Origin: Notospermus geniculatus
Taxonomy: Eukaryota; Nemertea; Pilidiophora; Heteronemertea; Lineidae
Direction: 5' to 3'
Assembly (NCBI GenBank): GCA_002633025.1
Contig: NMRB01000390.1
Span: 38,953 to 102,952, forward strand
DNA: 64,000 nt
Shown here piece by piece: positions 51,301 through 61,207 of this stretch. The stretch's first letter is position 1. Every line of letters starts with the position of its first letter. The translations under genes and the position numbers were made by a program. The notes beneath the pieces were generated by a model. The model saw only the letters and a program-made list of their open reading frames with translations, did no database searches and was not told where the DNA came from.

Positions 51301-54300
51301 GACAGCCAAGGTCAGGTTTGAGGACATCCATTGGCTGATTTTATTTATACAAGTTGGCAAATGCTTTTACTTGTGAAGTTCACATTGGACACTGCTGTGC
51401 AAATCTTCAGTAACAGCATTTGCTAACTTCTATGAACACCTGCCAATGCCTCTAACTCTTCTGACGCTTAATTTTTTGAATGACTTAGAGTTGTTTGTCT
51501 TGATTTTTTTTCTGGCAACAGAGAAAACATGACTGCTACTTGCATGATTCTACAAAGAGGAAAACTAAACAGGATGTACCGGTAACTCACAACCATCATG
51601 CATGATACCGAAAAACTTGTGAAAAAAAAATTGACATGACAGACGAATATTCATATTTTGGTGAAAAGGGAGAAAACGCCTTCAATCCAAGCTCAGTATT
51701 CTCCGGATGGTTTTTTGTAGGGCGGCCCACCCTATCTTGGCATTTTACCACCCTACCTTAGAAGCAGCCACCCTACCTGGCAGGCCAATTTTGTAATGGT
51801 TTTCTATTACACTCCCTACCTTAAATTGGTGACCACCGTATCTTAATTTGCAAAGTAATAGGAAACACTGGAATTTCAAGGGTACCACCCTACTTTAGGA
51901 AATACTGTGGAGAACACTGCAAGCTGTGTACCGGTAATAATAATCTGAAGCCCAAGCTTGGGAGTGATGCTAAGAGGACGTGATTTCTTCAGTTGGCACA
52001 GCGATGGATGGTTCATCACAAAAAGGATTATCACGTCATCCATTTTTAGAGTCGGGCTTTTAACAAAATTCCAAGAAACGGGGGAATGATGTCATGGCTT
52101 TGTTCGCCAGGGTCTGTCAGAGTCATGCCTCGATTGATCTATTTATTACAGTGACCTAAAGGAGAACTTCGTGCTGCAAAAAAATAACAAAAATAGCCCC
52201 GTTATTTGAGTAATGATGCAAAGAAGGAAGAATAGCAGCACAGCATGTTGCCTCTTGACTGCTGACGAAAACCCTGAAGGTAAAAAAAGGGTTATTCTGC
52301 AATTCACTAAGTTTTGACCCATGATCACACCATATAGTTCTGAATAAAAATCCACTTGCAAAGGTTCATGGACAGGTTGCTGCTGAAATCATGCAATCAG
52401 GGCCCAGTTTCACAAAGAATCTTAAGTCTAAAGTTTGACTTAAGTCATCATGTGACCAGGTTTCAGCAAATCAGATGACTCCATTTCAGACTTAAGTTTT
52501 TTCTTAGACTTAAGATTCTTTGTGCAACCAGCCCCTGGTTTTCAAGTGTGAACTTACAAAGTTACCTCCAGAAAGAACTTAAATCAAAATAGATCTTGGT
52601 ATTTTGCAAGGGCATGAAATACTAGTAATACCGGTAACAGGCTTCTAAGGTGAAAGACATAGCTTCCTACTGTACCAGACTCAAACCCACGGACCCTCGC
52701 ATAAGGCATCAATCGCCAGCACTAAGGACTAAGGGGCAGCACGCAGGCCGTAACCACTAGGCCAAATCCCCATCTTCATTTTGCAAGGGGTATGGTTTGC
52801 TGTACCTGTAGCATTGAAGCCTATTCTCAAATTCCTTGTTCTACCCCTTGATCTAGACCAAATTCTTATCATCTCGACTCCACCAAAAGCTTCCACATGT
52901 TAATTTTTAGGAATTTTCCTTCATAATCTGCCATGGTATGCACACGTACTGTCAACTCTCTCTGCAAACAAAATGTGTCATCACAGACAGACGACCAGAC
53001 CCACAAGGGTTTATAATGTTCATAGTGCACACTAATAGTGTTAAAACAAGATATCATTGATGAATCATCACACATTACTGAACCAATCATAAAAGTATTT
53101 TATAGCCCTTCAACCATATTTGGACATGACCCAGAGAAGCGCGACGAGCGTTAAAGTTGAACTATGCTATTTTGTATGTCCAATACTCCTATTAAATGTG
53201 AGTTAATTATTCATAATAAACACGAAAATTGTCCCTTTGGGGCATGACAAAAGTGATTATGATTTATACATGTTGTATGGTCAAAGGACGCACTCTTGGT
53301 CAAAGTCAAAGGTGATAGAGTAGGAATGGGCTCTGGAATCACCGTTTTTTTGTGCCACGTATATTGGCTTGATAACCTTTGGCCAGATGGCGCCACTATT
53401 CTTTCAGACAATTATACATAATCAAGTTAATTTCTAACATGGAACTGACACCAAGAACACCACCTACACAAAAAGTGCTGAACTGACTAGAGTACTGGTA
53501 TGTATTTTGAGGTTATCAGGGATTACCACAAGTGCTCACTCCACAGTCATGACACCGCGCCAAGAACCCCAGATGTTTTCAAAATGGAGCAAGCGCTAAG
53601 AACCACTGATTACCTCAGGATGGGGTGTTCACTGCTTGCTCTGTACGTCACCACGGACAAATCCCTCAGTGGGTGCTGACGTACATGTAGGCTACCGGTA
53701 CATTGTGGGCGAGCGAGTGCAAAAGCCCCTGGTAAACAGTGGATGGAACATTAAAGTGCATGATATAATATATGAAATAACAAAGTGAAGTCGAACAACA
53801 TTGCATCACTATCTGAGAAATAATTCATTGAATGGCCATGTACTAGTATTGGGATTAACAAAATATTAGACAACTCAAAGCGAAGGGATTGTCATCAGTA
53901 TCTAAGGCTTTCACAGGACTTTTCATCAGGTCCTGGTTCATGTGACCCCAGTCCCCTACAAGATTCATGTCCATCAGACTGATATTTGGGCTATATTTTA
54001 TTTAGGAAGCTGTCCTGGCAGAGGTGTCCATTAGGGAGGTGTCAGGGTAATGATATCCTTCACCAAAAGGGTTACTGTTATTTGGACCCCTTGAAAAGAT
54101 GACTTCCAAGCAAAAAATGACAGAACTGATATGAAACATTGGACCAAGTTACACCCAACCCTCTGATGCACAACGAAGCGGTCCGATCACTTTTTATTTG
54201 CCAGCCATAGAAAATCACGACACATTTATGAGGAAAGAGCGACAACAGCAGTTATTGTGATAATTCTTTCTTACCGCAACAACCTTTGAAAGGTAATATA

Positions 54301-57300
54301 AGAAAATAAAACAAAACATGAAAATTTACATGAGAAATTCCAGCCTTCAGGTCCCAAAAACAATGCAACTCATCATTTTTCAACCAAACAGTGTGAGTTG
54401 TGTACATATAATGTAAGGTCTTCCTAAATTCTAGACAGATCATTGGCTGGTATTCTTGAAAGTTAGCAAATGCTTTTACTTAAGATTTGCACAGCAAGGT
54501 CCAATGTAAATGTATGTAAATGCCCTAGAAAACTTGAAGTAACAGCATTGGCAAGCTTTTATGAATATCAGTTTAAAATCGACAACCATACACACGCCAA
54601 ACAATGTGTCTGTATCATCGTAAGGTGGGGACAGCACACACAGCTGATGTCAGCATTCATCATAAAGCACCAAATCAATACCTGCACTGAAATTATGAAA
54701 GACGTGCTTGCAGCGGTCCATTGTCTATGAAAATTGAATGGAATGAAAATGAAAGAAGATGCATATTTTTGGGACGCCCTGTTATAAGAAGCAGGGTAAA
54801 CAATGAAACAAGATTGGTAATGACATCAGGTGGTCTGAAGGCAGACAACCAATGATGAGCTCACCTCATCTAATATGAAAATCAAAATAGCCACAAATTA
54901 TGGGATTTAAAGAAAAATTTATACACCCCAAGTGGGACTTACCATAGCATCTCCGACACTACTACTACTGGAGTGGTTACCGGTAGATCCATACGAAAAT
55001 GCGGGAGGGGGTGCCCCACACTGTAGCCTGATTCCCGAACCCTCCATGTCTATTCCAATGCATGCACGCAGTATCCAAATGTATAGAGCTCACAGCTCTC
55101 GCCAGATGACTCACTTGCCCGCCTACAGAAGGCTGACTGAGACAGATTGTGCTGGTCTGTTACATTATGTAGTCGAGCGCCTGCAGCCGGGCATTCTTTT
55201 CATAGAAACAAGAGATCAATAGATAGGGGTATGGGGAAGTGAAACATCCCAAGTGACACAGAGAAATTCACGACTCAGTTTGAATTTCAATCAAAAATAT
55301 TTGTGGTGCAGCCCTATCTTGGGTACTTGGGGTCATTTTCATCATCATCTCCTGAATTTGAGATTGACTTGGCTGAATAACCAGAAGGGCCTCTCTGAGA
55401 GCACAAATCATGCAAATGTTTTTCGCAGAAAAATCATTGGCTTATGGCTTCATTTGTTGAGTTTTTATGGATGGATGAGTATAAAATTCCAAGTCAAAGA
55501 TCAGAGAGGTACAAATGCCACAAGCTTGTAAACAAATATGGCTTCTTGACTTACAAAACATTTTATTTTAACAATCTTCCAATACAATGAATTTGACATT
55601 GATCAAATAAGTTTTGTGTTCTCTAATGCCCGCTGTACATGATCAAATTTTTCATCCAATTTTCTGAATATGCTCAATAGGCCTACATGCGGGTTTGTAC
55701 ATTGAAGCCCTAATAGGCCCGGAATCTGAATTTCCCAAAAAAATGGATGAAAAATTTGATCGTGTACAGCGGGCATAAGGCCCAAAACAATTTGCTAAAT
55801 AGGTCACCAAACTTTTGCGTGCAAAATGCTTTTTAACCCTTTAGAACCCATAACGGCCCAATCTGCCCGACAGACCATCACAGCCTGCCCTCTGGCCGAA
55901 GAGGTGTAAACTAAACGTCAACTGAAGATAAATTTACCATGCGGAAAAAATCCTGCGGGTTACAGATGGAAATTTTTTGAAAATCTGCGGGTCCTCATGG
56001 GTTAACCTAACCTTGATTATCGTTTACCAAGGACAATGACAGCTCCACCCCCTCCCGCATGCCTGGATGTTGGAGATAACATCGATAAAGAAGAAGAATG
56101 TACTTCCTGAACCCATCACACAATACAATCAATAAATCAATGGAAATAATAGGTACAATGTTGATGTATTTTCAACTGTATTTTTGAATCAAAAGGCCCA
56201 GGGCCATGTGTTCACCTGGCATCACCCAAACAATGAAAGATATAAGTGACTTTGAAATAAACCCTGATGATTGAGACTAAACTTTCCAGACGCCAGTAAA
56301 TTTATCCCAAGCATAGTGCCAACATTTGCATGGTAAAAACATGTGATATGATTGATTTTATGGATTCCACTCATAAACCACAGTCATGCGATCTGGAAAA
56401 TCGCAGGATTCTTTTTATGCCAAAAACCTAACTTGCTCAGACAGGAAGAGTAGACAATGTCATAACAGAAATTTCTTTCAACATACCTTATAGTTTTCAG
56501 GGAGCAATTTTCCCACCTTTCTCTCTTCAAACTGAAAAGAGATAATTTGCATAACATTGTACACTTCAGCGGTGAACAACAGGTGTGAGTAAGTGGCAAT
56601 GAAAGTCAAAGGAAAATAGGCCTAGAACAGTTATGTTTGCAAGTAAAGGTGCCTACAGGTCGACATTGGGTCTTGAAGCAACGCGCGGCAACTAGCTTTC
56701 CGGCAATGGAAGCAACTCGGAGTGACTGATCAGTTGCCGATTTTGTCGACCTGAGCGCGCTTGCGTCTACGAGCAACTGCCGGATCTGCTAGTTGAGCGT
56801 GCTGTTTGAGGAACTGCCAGTTGCTCCGAGTTCCTCTCAATTGCTGAAATGTCGACCTGCGTATGGTTTTTTTTTTTATCTGCGATGGATCCGTTGAGTT
56901 GCTTCAAGACGCAATGTCTTAAATGGCACACAGAAAGCACAGGGTTTACAGTAGCACCCTAACATAAAGTACAGTGGTGTGAATTAATATTCGAACAGAG
57001 GGAATTCAGCAAAATTTGTCACTTCGGTATTCCAATATCTATATCAAAAGTATTTGAAGGCAGTCCTAGATATGCACTCCTCTAGTCTGATATGTTTTCG
57101 CTGAATTCAGATGCTGGGTATCACGAAAGTGGTGAAAATATTGAAATTTGACATATTGGAAAATATCAAAGACATCAAACTTGAATCACAGGTGTATGAA
57201 TATCAACTTCTGTTCCCAAACGCTGTCAGGTAATACCCCCATTCAACATGTTGTTGCAAAGGGAAAAAATTCCACAAAATATCCAGACAAAATGGTGATA

Positions 57301-59365
57301 ACAGCACATATCAAGAAATGTAAAATTTCGATATTTTCGCCATTCTCGTGATATGCAGTATCTGAATTCAGCGAAAACATATCAGACTAGAGGAGTCCAT
57401 TCTAGGACTGACTTCAAATACTTTTGATACAGATGGATACAGTTTGCCTTTAATGAAAAGATGAATTCCCTCTGTTCGAATATTAATTCACACCACGGTA
57501 TTATCATGATAATAATGGTATTTTAAGGCCACTCTGAAGGATCTACCTGGAGTTGTAGGACAAATATTTGAACTAAGCTGTTTGTGAATGTACAAATTAT
57601 GATAAGAAAACAAATGTGCATAATAAGATTAGAAATACTATCCTACAAACAAAATGGGTCACAGATGGAAAAGATCTTTCGGTAAAGTGTTCATTTTGTG
57701 TGGTTATCCTAACACAGTCCCATTAACCTGTCCACGACCCACAACAGAATGCATATTATGAGTGGGACAAACTCATCACACAAGTAGGCCTACCCTCAGA
57801 CTAACATGACAAATTACTGTATGGTACATGTAACTGGCAAAACATTCTTTCAACCTCTATCCTGCTGAGATGAAAATATGATAATGCAGGGTTGGAGATG
57901 GGCTTAATTTTATGAGTGAGATTGATATGAAACAAAGAGATAAGTTTTCTGCAAAATCTCATAAACTGACATTTGTGTGTCAGATTCAGAAAATATGAAA
58001 TGGACACATGTTGCACAAAGAAATTTTGCGCCGACATAACTTATCTGACCAATACTTTCAATATACTTGTCATCATTATATGAATATTTTCTGTCAAAAC
58101 CACTTCAGGGATCATCTATCGAGGCTCCGTATAGAACACCATGGATGACTGATCATCATATTTCCTTGATTCACAGTCAATAATCATGATAATGGGAAAT
58201 CGCTGGTTCATGACAAGCACACCTATCACCAGACAAATATGCCTATTGGTGCAGGATCACGGCAGGAGGTATGATGAACATAAATGACCAAGGACACTTT
58301 ACAAATCTCACGGGTCATGCATGTATTCAAATCAGTTTGACATATTACCGGTAATGAACTTTTTCTCTGTGCCAGTTCCAACCATGACAATGATAAAGAC
58401 ATTAAGAAAGCTCTAACAATGCAGGCAGGTTCTCAGGTTCTGAGTGTGACTCTGTGGTCCAGGCTGTACCTGATTCTCATTCTTATAGGCCTACATGGAC
58501 TTGTACATTTGTAGGCCTATCTCATAGCCTACATTAGGCAACAAATGCCACGTGGAGACTAATGGGGAACCGGAAGAACTAATGTCACGACGTGGCACTG
58601 CGAATGGTGTGACCGAAGTTTCTTGTTTCTAACATTATTTCCATTTATTTCTTGTAGCAGATCAAAATTTCTGCATTTTTCGGTGCTTTTTTCCACAAAA
58701 TGAAAAAGATAGGATGGCGATAATGGCAATGTCTTTATCTCATACATGTATTCCTGTAGAAAAATGTAGGCCTACAGCTCATTTTTTCATGACGCAACAT
58801 CAACACTTAAAACGTCAATGACATCACTTCAGTCGCACCACTCGCAGCGCCAACCTGTTGGGATAAACGGCACGTGGGTTCCTCATTGGACTCTGCAAAC
58901 AGAAGGTTTCACAAAAATATGCAAGCATAAATCATGATAACTGTGGTAGTGTAGTGACTGAATGACAATTACAATATTACACGGACTGAAATTTTGAACA
59001 AAATAGGGCCTAGGCTAGGCGGCCCGAGACAACCATTGCCTTTTCGGCAAGCACAACATTCCAAAGTTAGCCACCAAGAAAAGTAGGCCTACATACATGT
59101 ACTGATGTACCAGGCCTAAAAGCGCAGCTACACTATATTTGGTAGGCCTAGGCCTAGTATATCATCAATGGATACAAACCTTGAGGTAATTGGCAGGCAC
59201 ATAACCTACAGCATTCGTCCTAAGACATCTGGCAGCCCACCATATTTTACTCTTGTCTTCACCTTCCAAGAGTTCAAACTTATCAGCTTTCTCAAAAGAC
59301 AACACGTTCCTACTTCCTGCCTTCGCAGGTGCCTTAAAACTCGCAGACGCTCGATAAATCTCCAT
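42308..59365 (-). CDS. SH3 domain plus FAM107 (DRR1-like) C-terminal protein
   Basis: Nine minus-strand exons: 59365-59180, 56531-56487, 55020-54943, 49838-49772, 48423-48295, 47806-46841, 43861-43663, 43048-42895 and 42418-42308. Phases chain; 1,935 nt give 644 aa. Residues 1-62 are an SH3 domain (IWWAARC, VGYVPANYLK), nearest in my reading to the N-terminal SH3 of NCKIPSD/SPIN90. Exon 6 is a low-complexity linker with PGSPK/R repeats. Exons 7-9 give a FAM107 domain: FIEPKKLPNPNLESKEKVDL, HKELLYNSKMGFDILHRKSE, a charged coiled coil, then GKPEFFQIHARIRS. These correspond to KLINPVK..HRELL, KPELQKV and APEFVKVKGNLR of human FAM107A/B. FAM107A binds actin; an SH3-scaffolded actin role is inference. 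The last exon could splice on at TCG|gtgaga (about 42333) instead of ending at 42308. Human FAM107 proteins are only about 130-140 aa without SH3. Confidence 0.75.
42571..42851. mobile_element. MITE A flanking the FAM107 coiled-coil exon
   Basis: GTCCGGCAACATCTACGCGC, then ACCCAATGGAATGCGGAAGT mirrors ACTTCCACATTCCATTGGGT, then GCTTAGATATTGCCGGAC. It ends 44 bp from exon 42895-43048. Confidence 0.85.
43335..43565. mobile_element. MITE B, inverted relative of MITE A
   Basis: ACGTCCGGCAACATCTAAGC / GCTGAGGTGTTGCCGGACT ends. The interior GTTGGATTTTCTACGG..CTCTTGAATAACCGG is the reverse complement of MITE A's 42745-42795 interior. Confidence 0.85.
43934..44359. mobile_element. MITE with AGCTGCGCTTCCATTACAG ends
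   Basis: TAGCTGCGCTTCCATTACAG at the left and CTGTAATGGAAGCGCAGCTA at the right, a 20-bp perfect inverted repeat; 426 bp, in the intron upstream of exon 7 of the SH3-FAM107 gene. Confidence 0.85.
45805..46150. mobile_element. MITE, GCGTTCGGAAAG family, copy 2
   Basis: Ends GCGTTCGGAAAGTTCCCCG / GGGGAAGCTTTCCTAACACGC; same internal order as 39719-40026 with a roughly 40-bp extra stretch. Confidence 0.85.
48628..49025. mobile_element. MITE with AGCATGTTCGATT ends and inner hairpin
   Basis: AGCATGTTCGATTTCTTAC / AAGTAATCGAACATGCT ends. A second, tighter inverted repeat lies inside at 48851-48948 (GTGTTAGACACGAGTAAAGT / ACTTTACTCGTGTCTAACAC). Confidence 0.75.
50174..50350. mobile_element. Tigger/pogo-type MITE with TA flanks
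   Basis: TA then CAGTCCCCCTCGCTATTACG at the left; TTCGTAAGAGCGAGGGTGCA then CTG and TA at the right. CAGT..CCCTCG ends and TA duplication are typical of pogo/Tigger-derived elements. Confidence 0.7.
51692..51922. mobile_element. Probable MITE with CACCCTACCTTA repeats
   Basis: Begins GTATTCTCCGGATGG and ends CTGTGGAGAACACTG; the interior has several CACCCTACCTTAG-like units, the complement of the GGTAGGGTGG type also seen in 11126-11360. Confidence 0.4.
52400..52538. mobile_element. Hairpin MITE, GGGCCCAGTTTCACAAAGAA
   Basis: AAGAATCTTAAGTCTAAAG mirrored by CTTAGACTTAAGATTCTTTG, with TTTCAGCAAATCAGATGACT in the loop. Confidence 0.8.
52672..52764 (-). mobile_element. tRNA-like SINE fragment
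   Basis: Minus strand GGCCTAGTGGTTACGGCCTG (A-box) and GTCCGTGGGTTTGAGTCTGG (B-box) spaced as in a tRNA. Confidence 0.5.
54943..55047 (-). CDS. Possible alternative first exon of the SH3-FAM107 gene
   Basis: Upstream of the acceptor at 55021, in the same frame as exon 3, an ATGG in good context at 55047 opens MEGSGIRLQ and continues into exon 3 (CGAPPPAFSYGSTG). Used as a first exon it would give an isoform without SH3. The ORF reading is direct; its use is inference. Confidence 0.3.
55624..55777. mobile_element. Hairpin MITE, TAATGCCCGCTGTACA
   Basis: ATGCCCGCTGTACATGATCA with AATTTTTCATCCA mirrors TGGATGAAAAATTTGATCG with TGTACAGCGGGCAT; TAA flank on both sides. Confidence 0.85.
55833..56005. 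mobile_element. piggyBac-like MITE, copy 2 (TTAA flanks)
   Basis: TTAACCCTTTAGAACCCAT / GGGTCCTCATGGGTTAA; interior GGTTACAGATGGAAATTTTT is the reverse complement of the interior of 41430-41567. Confidence 0.75.
56660..56923. mobile_element. MITE with CGACATTGGGTCTTGAAGCA end
   Basis: GACATTGGGTCTTGAAGCAAC mirrored by GTTGCTTCAAGACGCAATGTC; the interior has repeated CAACTGGCAGTTCCTC-like units. Confidence 0.65.
56971..57500. mobile_element. Large MITE, GTGGTGTGAATTAATATTCG ends
   Basis: GTGGTGTGAATTAATATTCG then AACAGAGGGAATTC mirrored by GAATTCCCTCTGTTCGAATA then TTAATTCACACCAC. A second inner pair (CTCTAGTCTGATATGTTTTC / GAAAACATATCAGACTAGAG) makes long arms; 530 bp. Confidence 0.85.
58561..58886. 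mobile_element. MITE, AATGAGGAACC family, copy 2 (inverted)
   Basis: AATGGGGAACCGGAAGAAC / GTGGGTTCCTCATT ends; shares most of its interior with 27743-28126 on the opposite strand. Confidence 0.75.
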
Positions 59366-59811
59366 TTTCCAGAATCTATATAAACATGATGGTTATTCTA
59401 AGGTGCAACTGCTATCATCTGCCACTTTGAATAGCAGGAAATTGGGTAAATTTGATGGAATTTTTCCAGATTTCTTCAAAAGTTTACATGTCACCTGGGC
59501 GTTGTTGTCGTCGGTGACGATGAAAATCAGTTTAATTCCGCGGGTGCCGCTTACTCAGGTCGGATCAATCAACCTGCAAATTTCATAATTTCATCCTCAG
59601 ATACAGGGCTAATATTGTTTTTAATCCTTGAGAAAGTTAGATTCAATCAGGGAGATGTGACATGCATGTCCCCTTCTTCAAAAAAACAATTTTTTGCCTT
59701 GTGTCCTTAGGTAGGCCACTTTAATTGCTGCTGCTGCCCTCTCTCGACATTTCGTCAAACGAATCATATTTCTCCGCTAGAGACCGCCACCGTACGGTGT
59801 CAATTAGCAAG

Positions 59812-59904
59812 TTAGTCTCGCGCAGCCAGCTTTTGATCTGCAAGGTTGCTGCACAAAATTTGCGATTACCCAGATTCACGAGAGCGGCAGGTTGACCGAG
59901 ACTA
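59812..59904. mobile_element. MITE, AGTCTCGCGCAGCCAGC family, copy 2
   Basis: TTAGTCTCGCGCAGCCAGC / CGGCAGGTTGACCGAGACTA; about 90 bp, between SH3-FAM107 and G6PD. Confidence 0.7.
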
Positions 59905-60321
59905 TCACTAAGTAGGTCAGCAAGTGTTTACATTTCATTTTGCTGCCCAGACTGTCAATTTTCGCAAAGAAATCTTGATTTTTCTGTGTTTTGATTGCTT
60001 TCAGCAGCAATCAGAGCTGTCAGCTGTGTTTTGGAGTAGTGTAAGTATCTGTACAAAAGGTTGTTACTGTCAAGAATTGCGTGAAATAGGCCGCAAACAG
60101 GAGTTAGTTGAATACCTGTCAGTGTGACCTGGGGGCTTGGCCAAGGTAGGCTACAGGGTGTCCCAAAAAGAATGTCCCTGACACTGATAGTCCCCTAAAC
60201 TGGTCTAATGGGCTTGAGGGCTGTAGGCCTATTGTATTATGATCACTATCCAGGAATTGATTGGCTCTGGAGACACGGTGGTTAGGAAGACATTAATGAC
60301 ATTGTGACTGTGCAACTGTCA

Positions 60322-60661
60322 AAAAATACCGGTTTGTAAGAACACCGAATTGGACCGGATCAGACCGAATTGGGACGCTGTTGCACTGAATCGGAGTAAC
60401 CACAAGTTCTTGTATATTTATGGAATATAATGGACAGATATTGCATTGATTTTTTATGCGTGTTTCAGACGGTATATTTCTAACAAAATGCAACGTTAAA
60501 GTGTAATTTTGTGTTTTATTTTTATTTCTAAGTCATTATAATTCAGGATTCTTGCATTTAAAATGAAAAGTGAATGTTATTTGATTCCGATTTGGTGACT
60601 TTATGCTCTGATTATTCGGTCTGATCCGGTCCGATTTGGTGTTTTTACGAACCCAAAAAAT
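60322..60661. mobile_element. MITE with AACACCGAATTGGACCGGAT arm
   Basis: TTTGTAAGAACACCGAATTG then GACCGGATCAGACCGAAT mirrors ATTCGGTCTGATCCGGTCC then GATTTGGTGTTTTTACGAAC; about 340 bp. Confidence 0.8.
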
Positions 60662-61207
60662 ACAATATTTTTGCTCGACTGTGACCATGGTGACCGGATG
60701 GATAGAGACGAACATGACATCTGCATCTGCGTTGACTCAAAAGTAAAAAGCTTCACACAGATACCGTAACTCTAGTAATGGCAGGCACGCTAATAAAATA
60801 ATCACTGATTAATAAAATGAATGGGCTTAGGGGCCTAATTTTATCGTTGATGTTGCAGGTAATTTTGCCACACATGTTACAATAACATCTTTCTCTTCTC
60901 TCTTCTTCCTCTCCAGCAGGTGTGCACTAGGAAGTAGTAACAGCTTCTAACCAGCTTTGATAGAAAGTCTATGGAGTGATGCACTGGTGACTTAATCTGA
61001 ATCACAAAATAACATTCTGTTTGAGTTAAAAGGAGTGTCAAATAGGTTAGCACATTAACTAACTCTCACCAGACTAAAAAACTGACTGCGGAGTTTGTGC
61101 ACTGTCGTGTTCTTTTCACTCTACAGCTGATCTGTGCTTGTGTTTCCGTGTTTTACTAAATACTTCAGCCGTTGAAGTTGAAGTGATCGAATCTTCTTAT
61201 TAAGTCG

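Larger units (their letters stand above)
59366..61207. promoter_or_regulatory. Divergent upstream region SH3-FAM107 / G6PD
   Basis: The two start codons are 1.84 kb apart on opposite strands. A non-coding first exon of G6PD may end near 60041 (TAGT|gtaagt), but it cannot be proved from sequence. Two MITEs (59812-59904, 60322-60661) occupy part of it. Confidence 0.4.
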
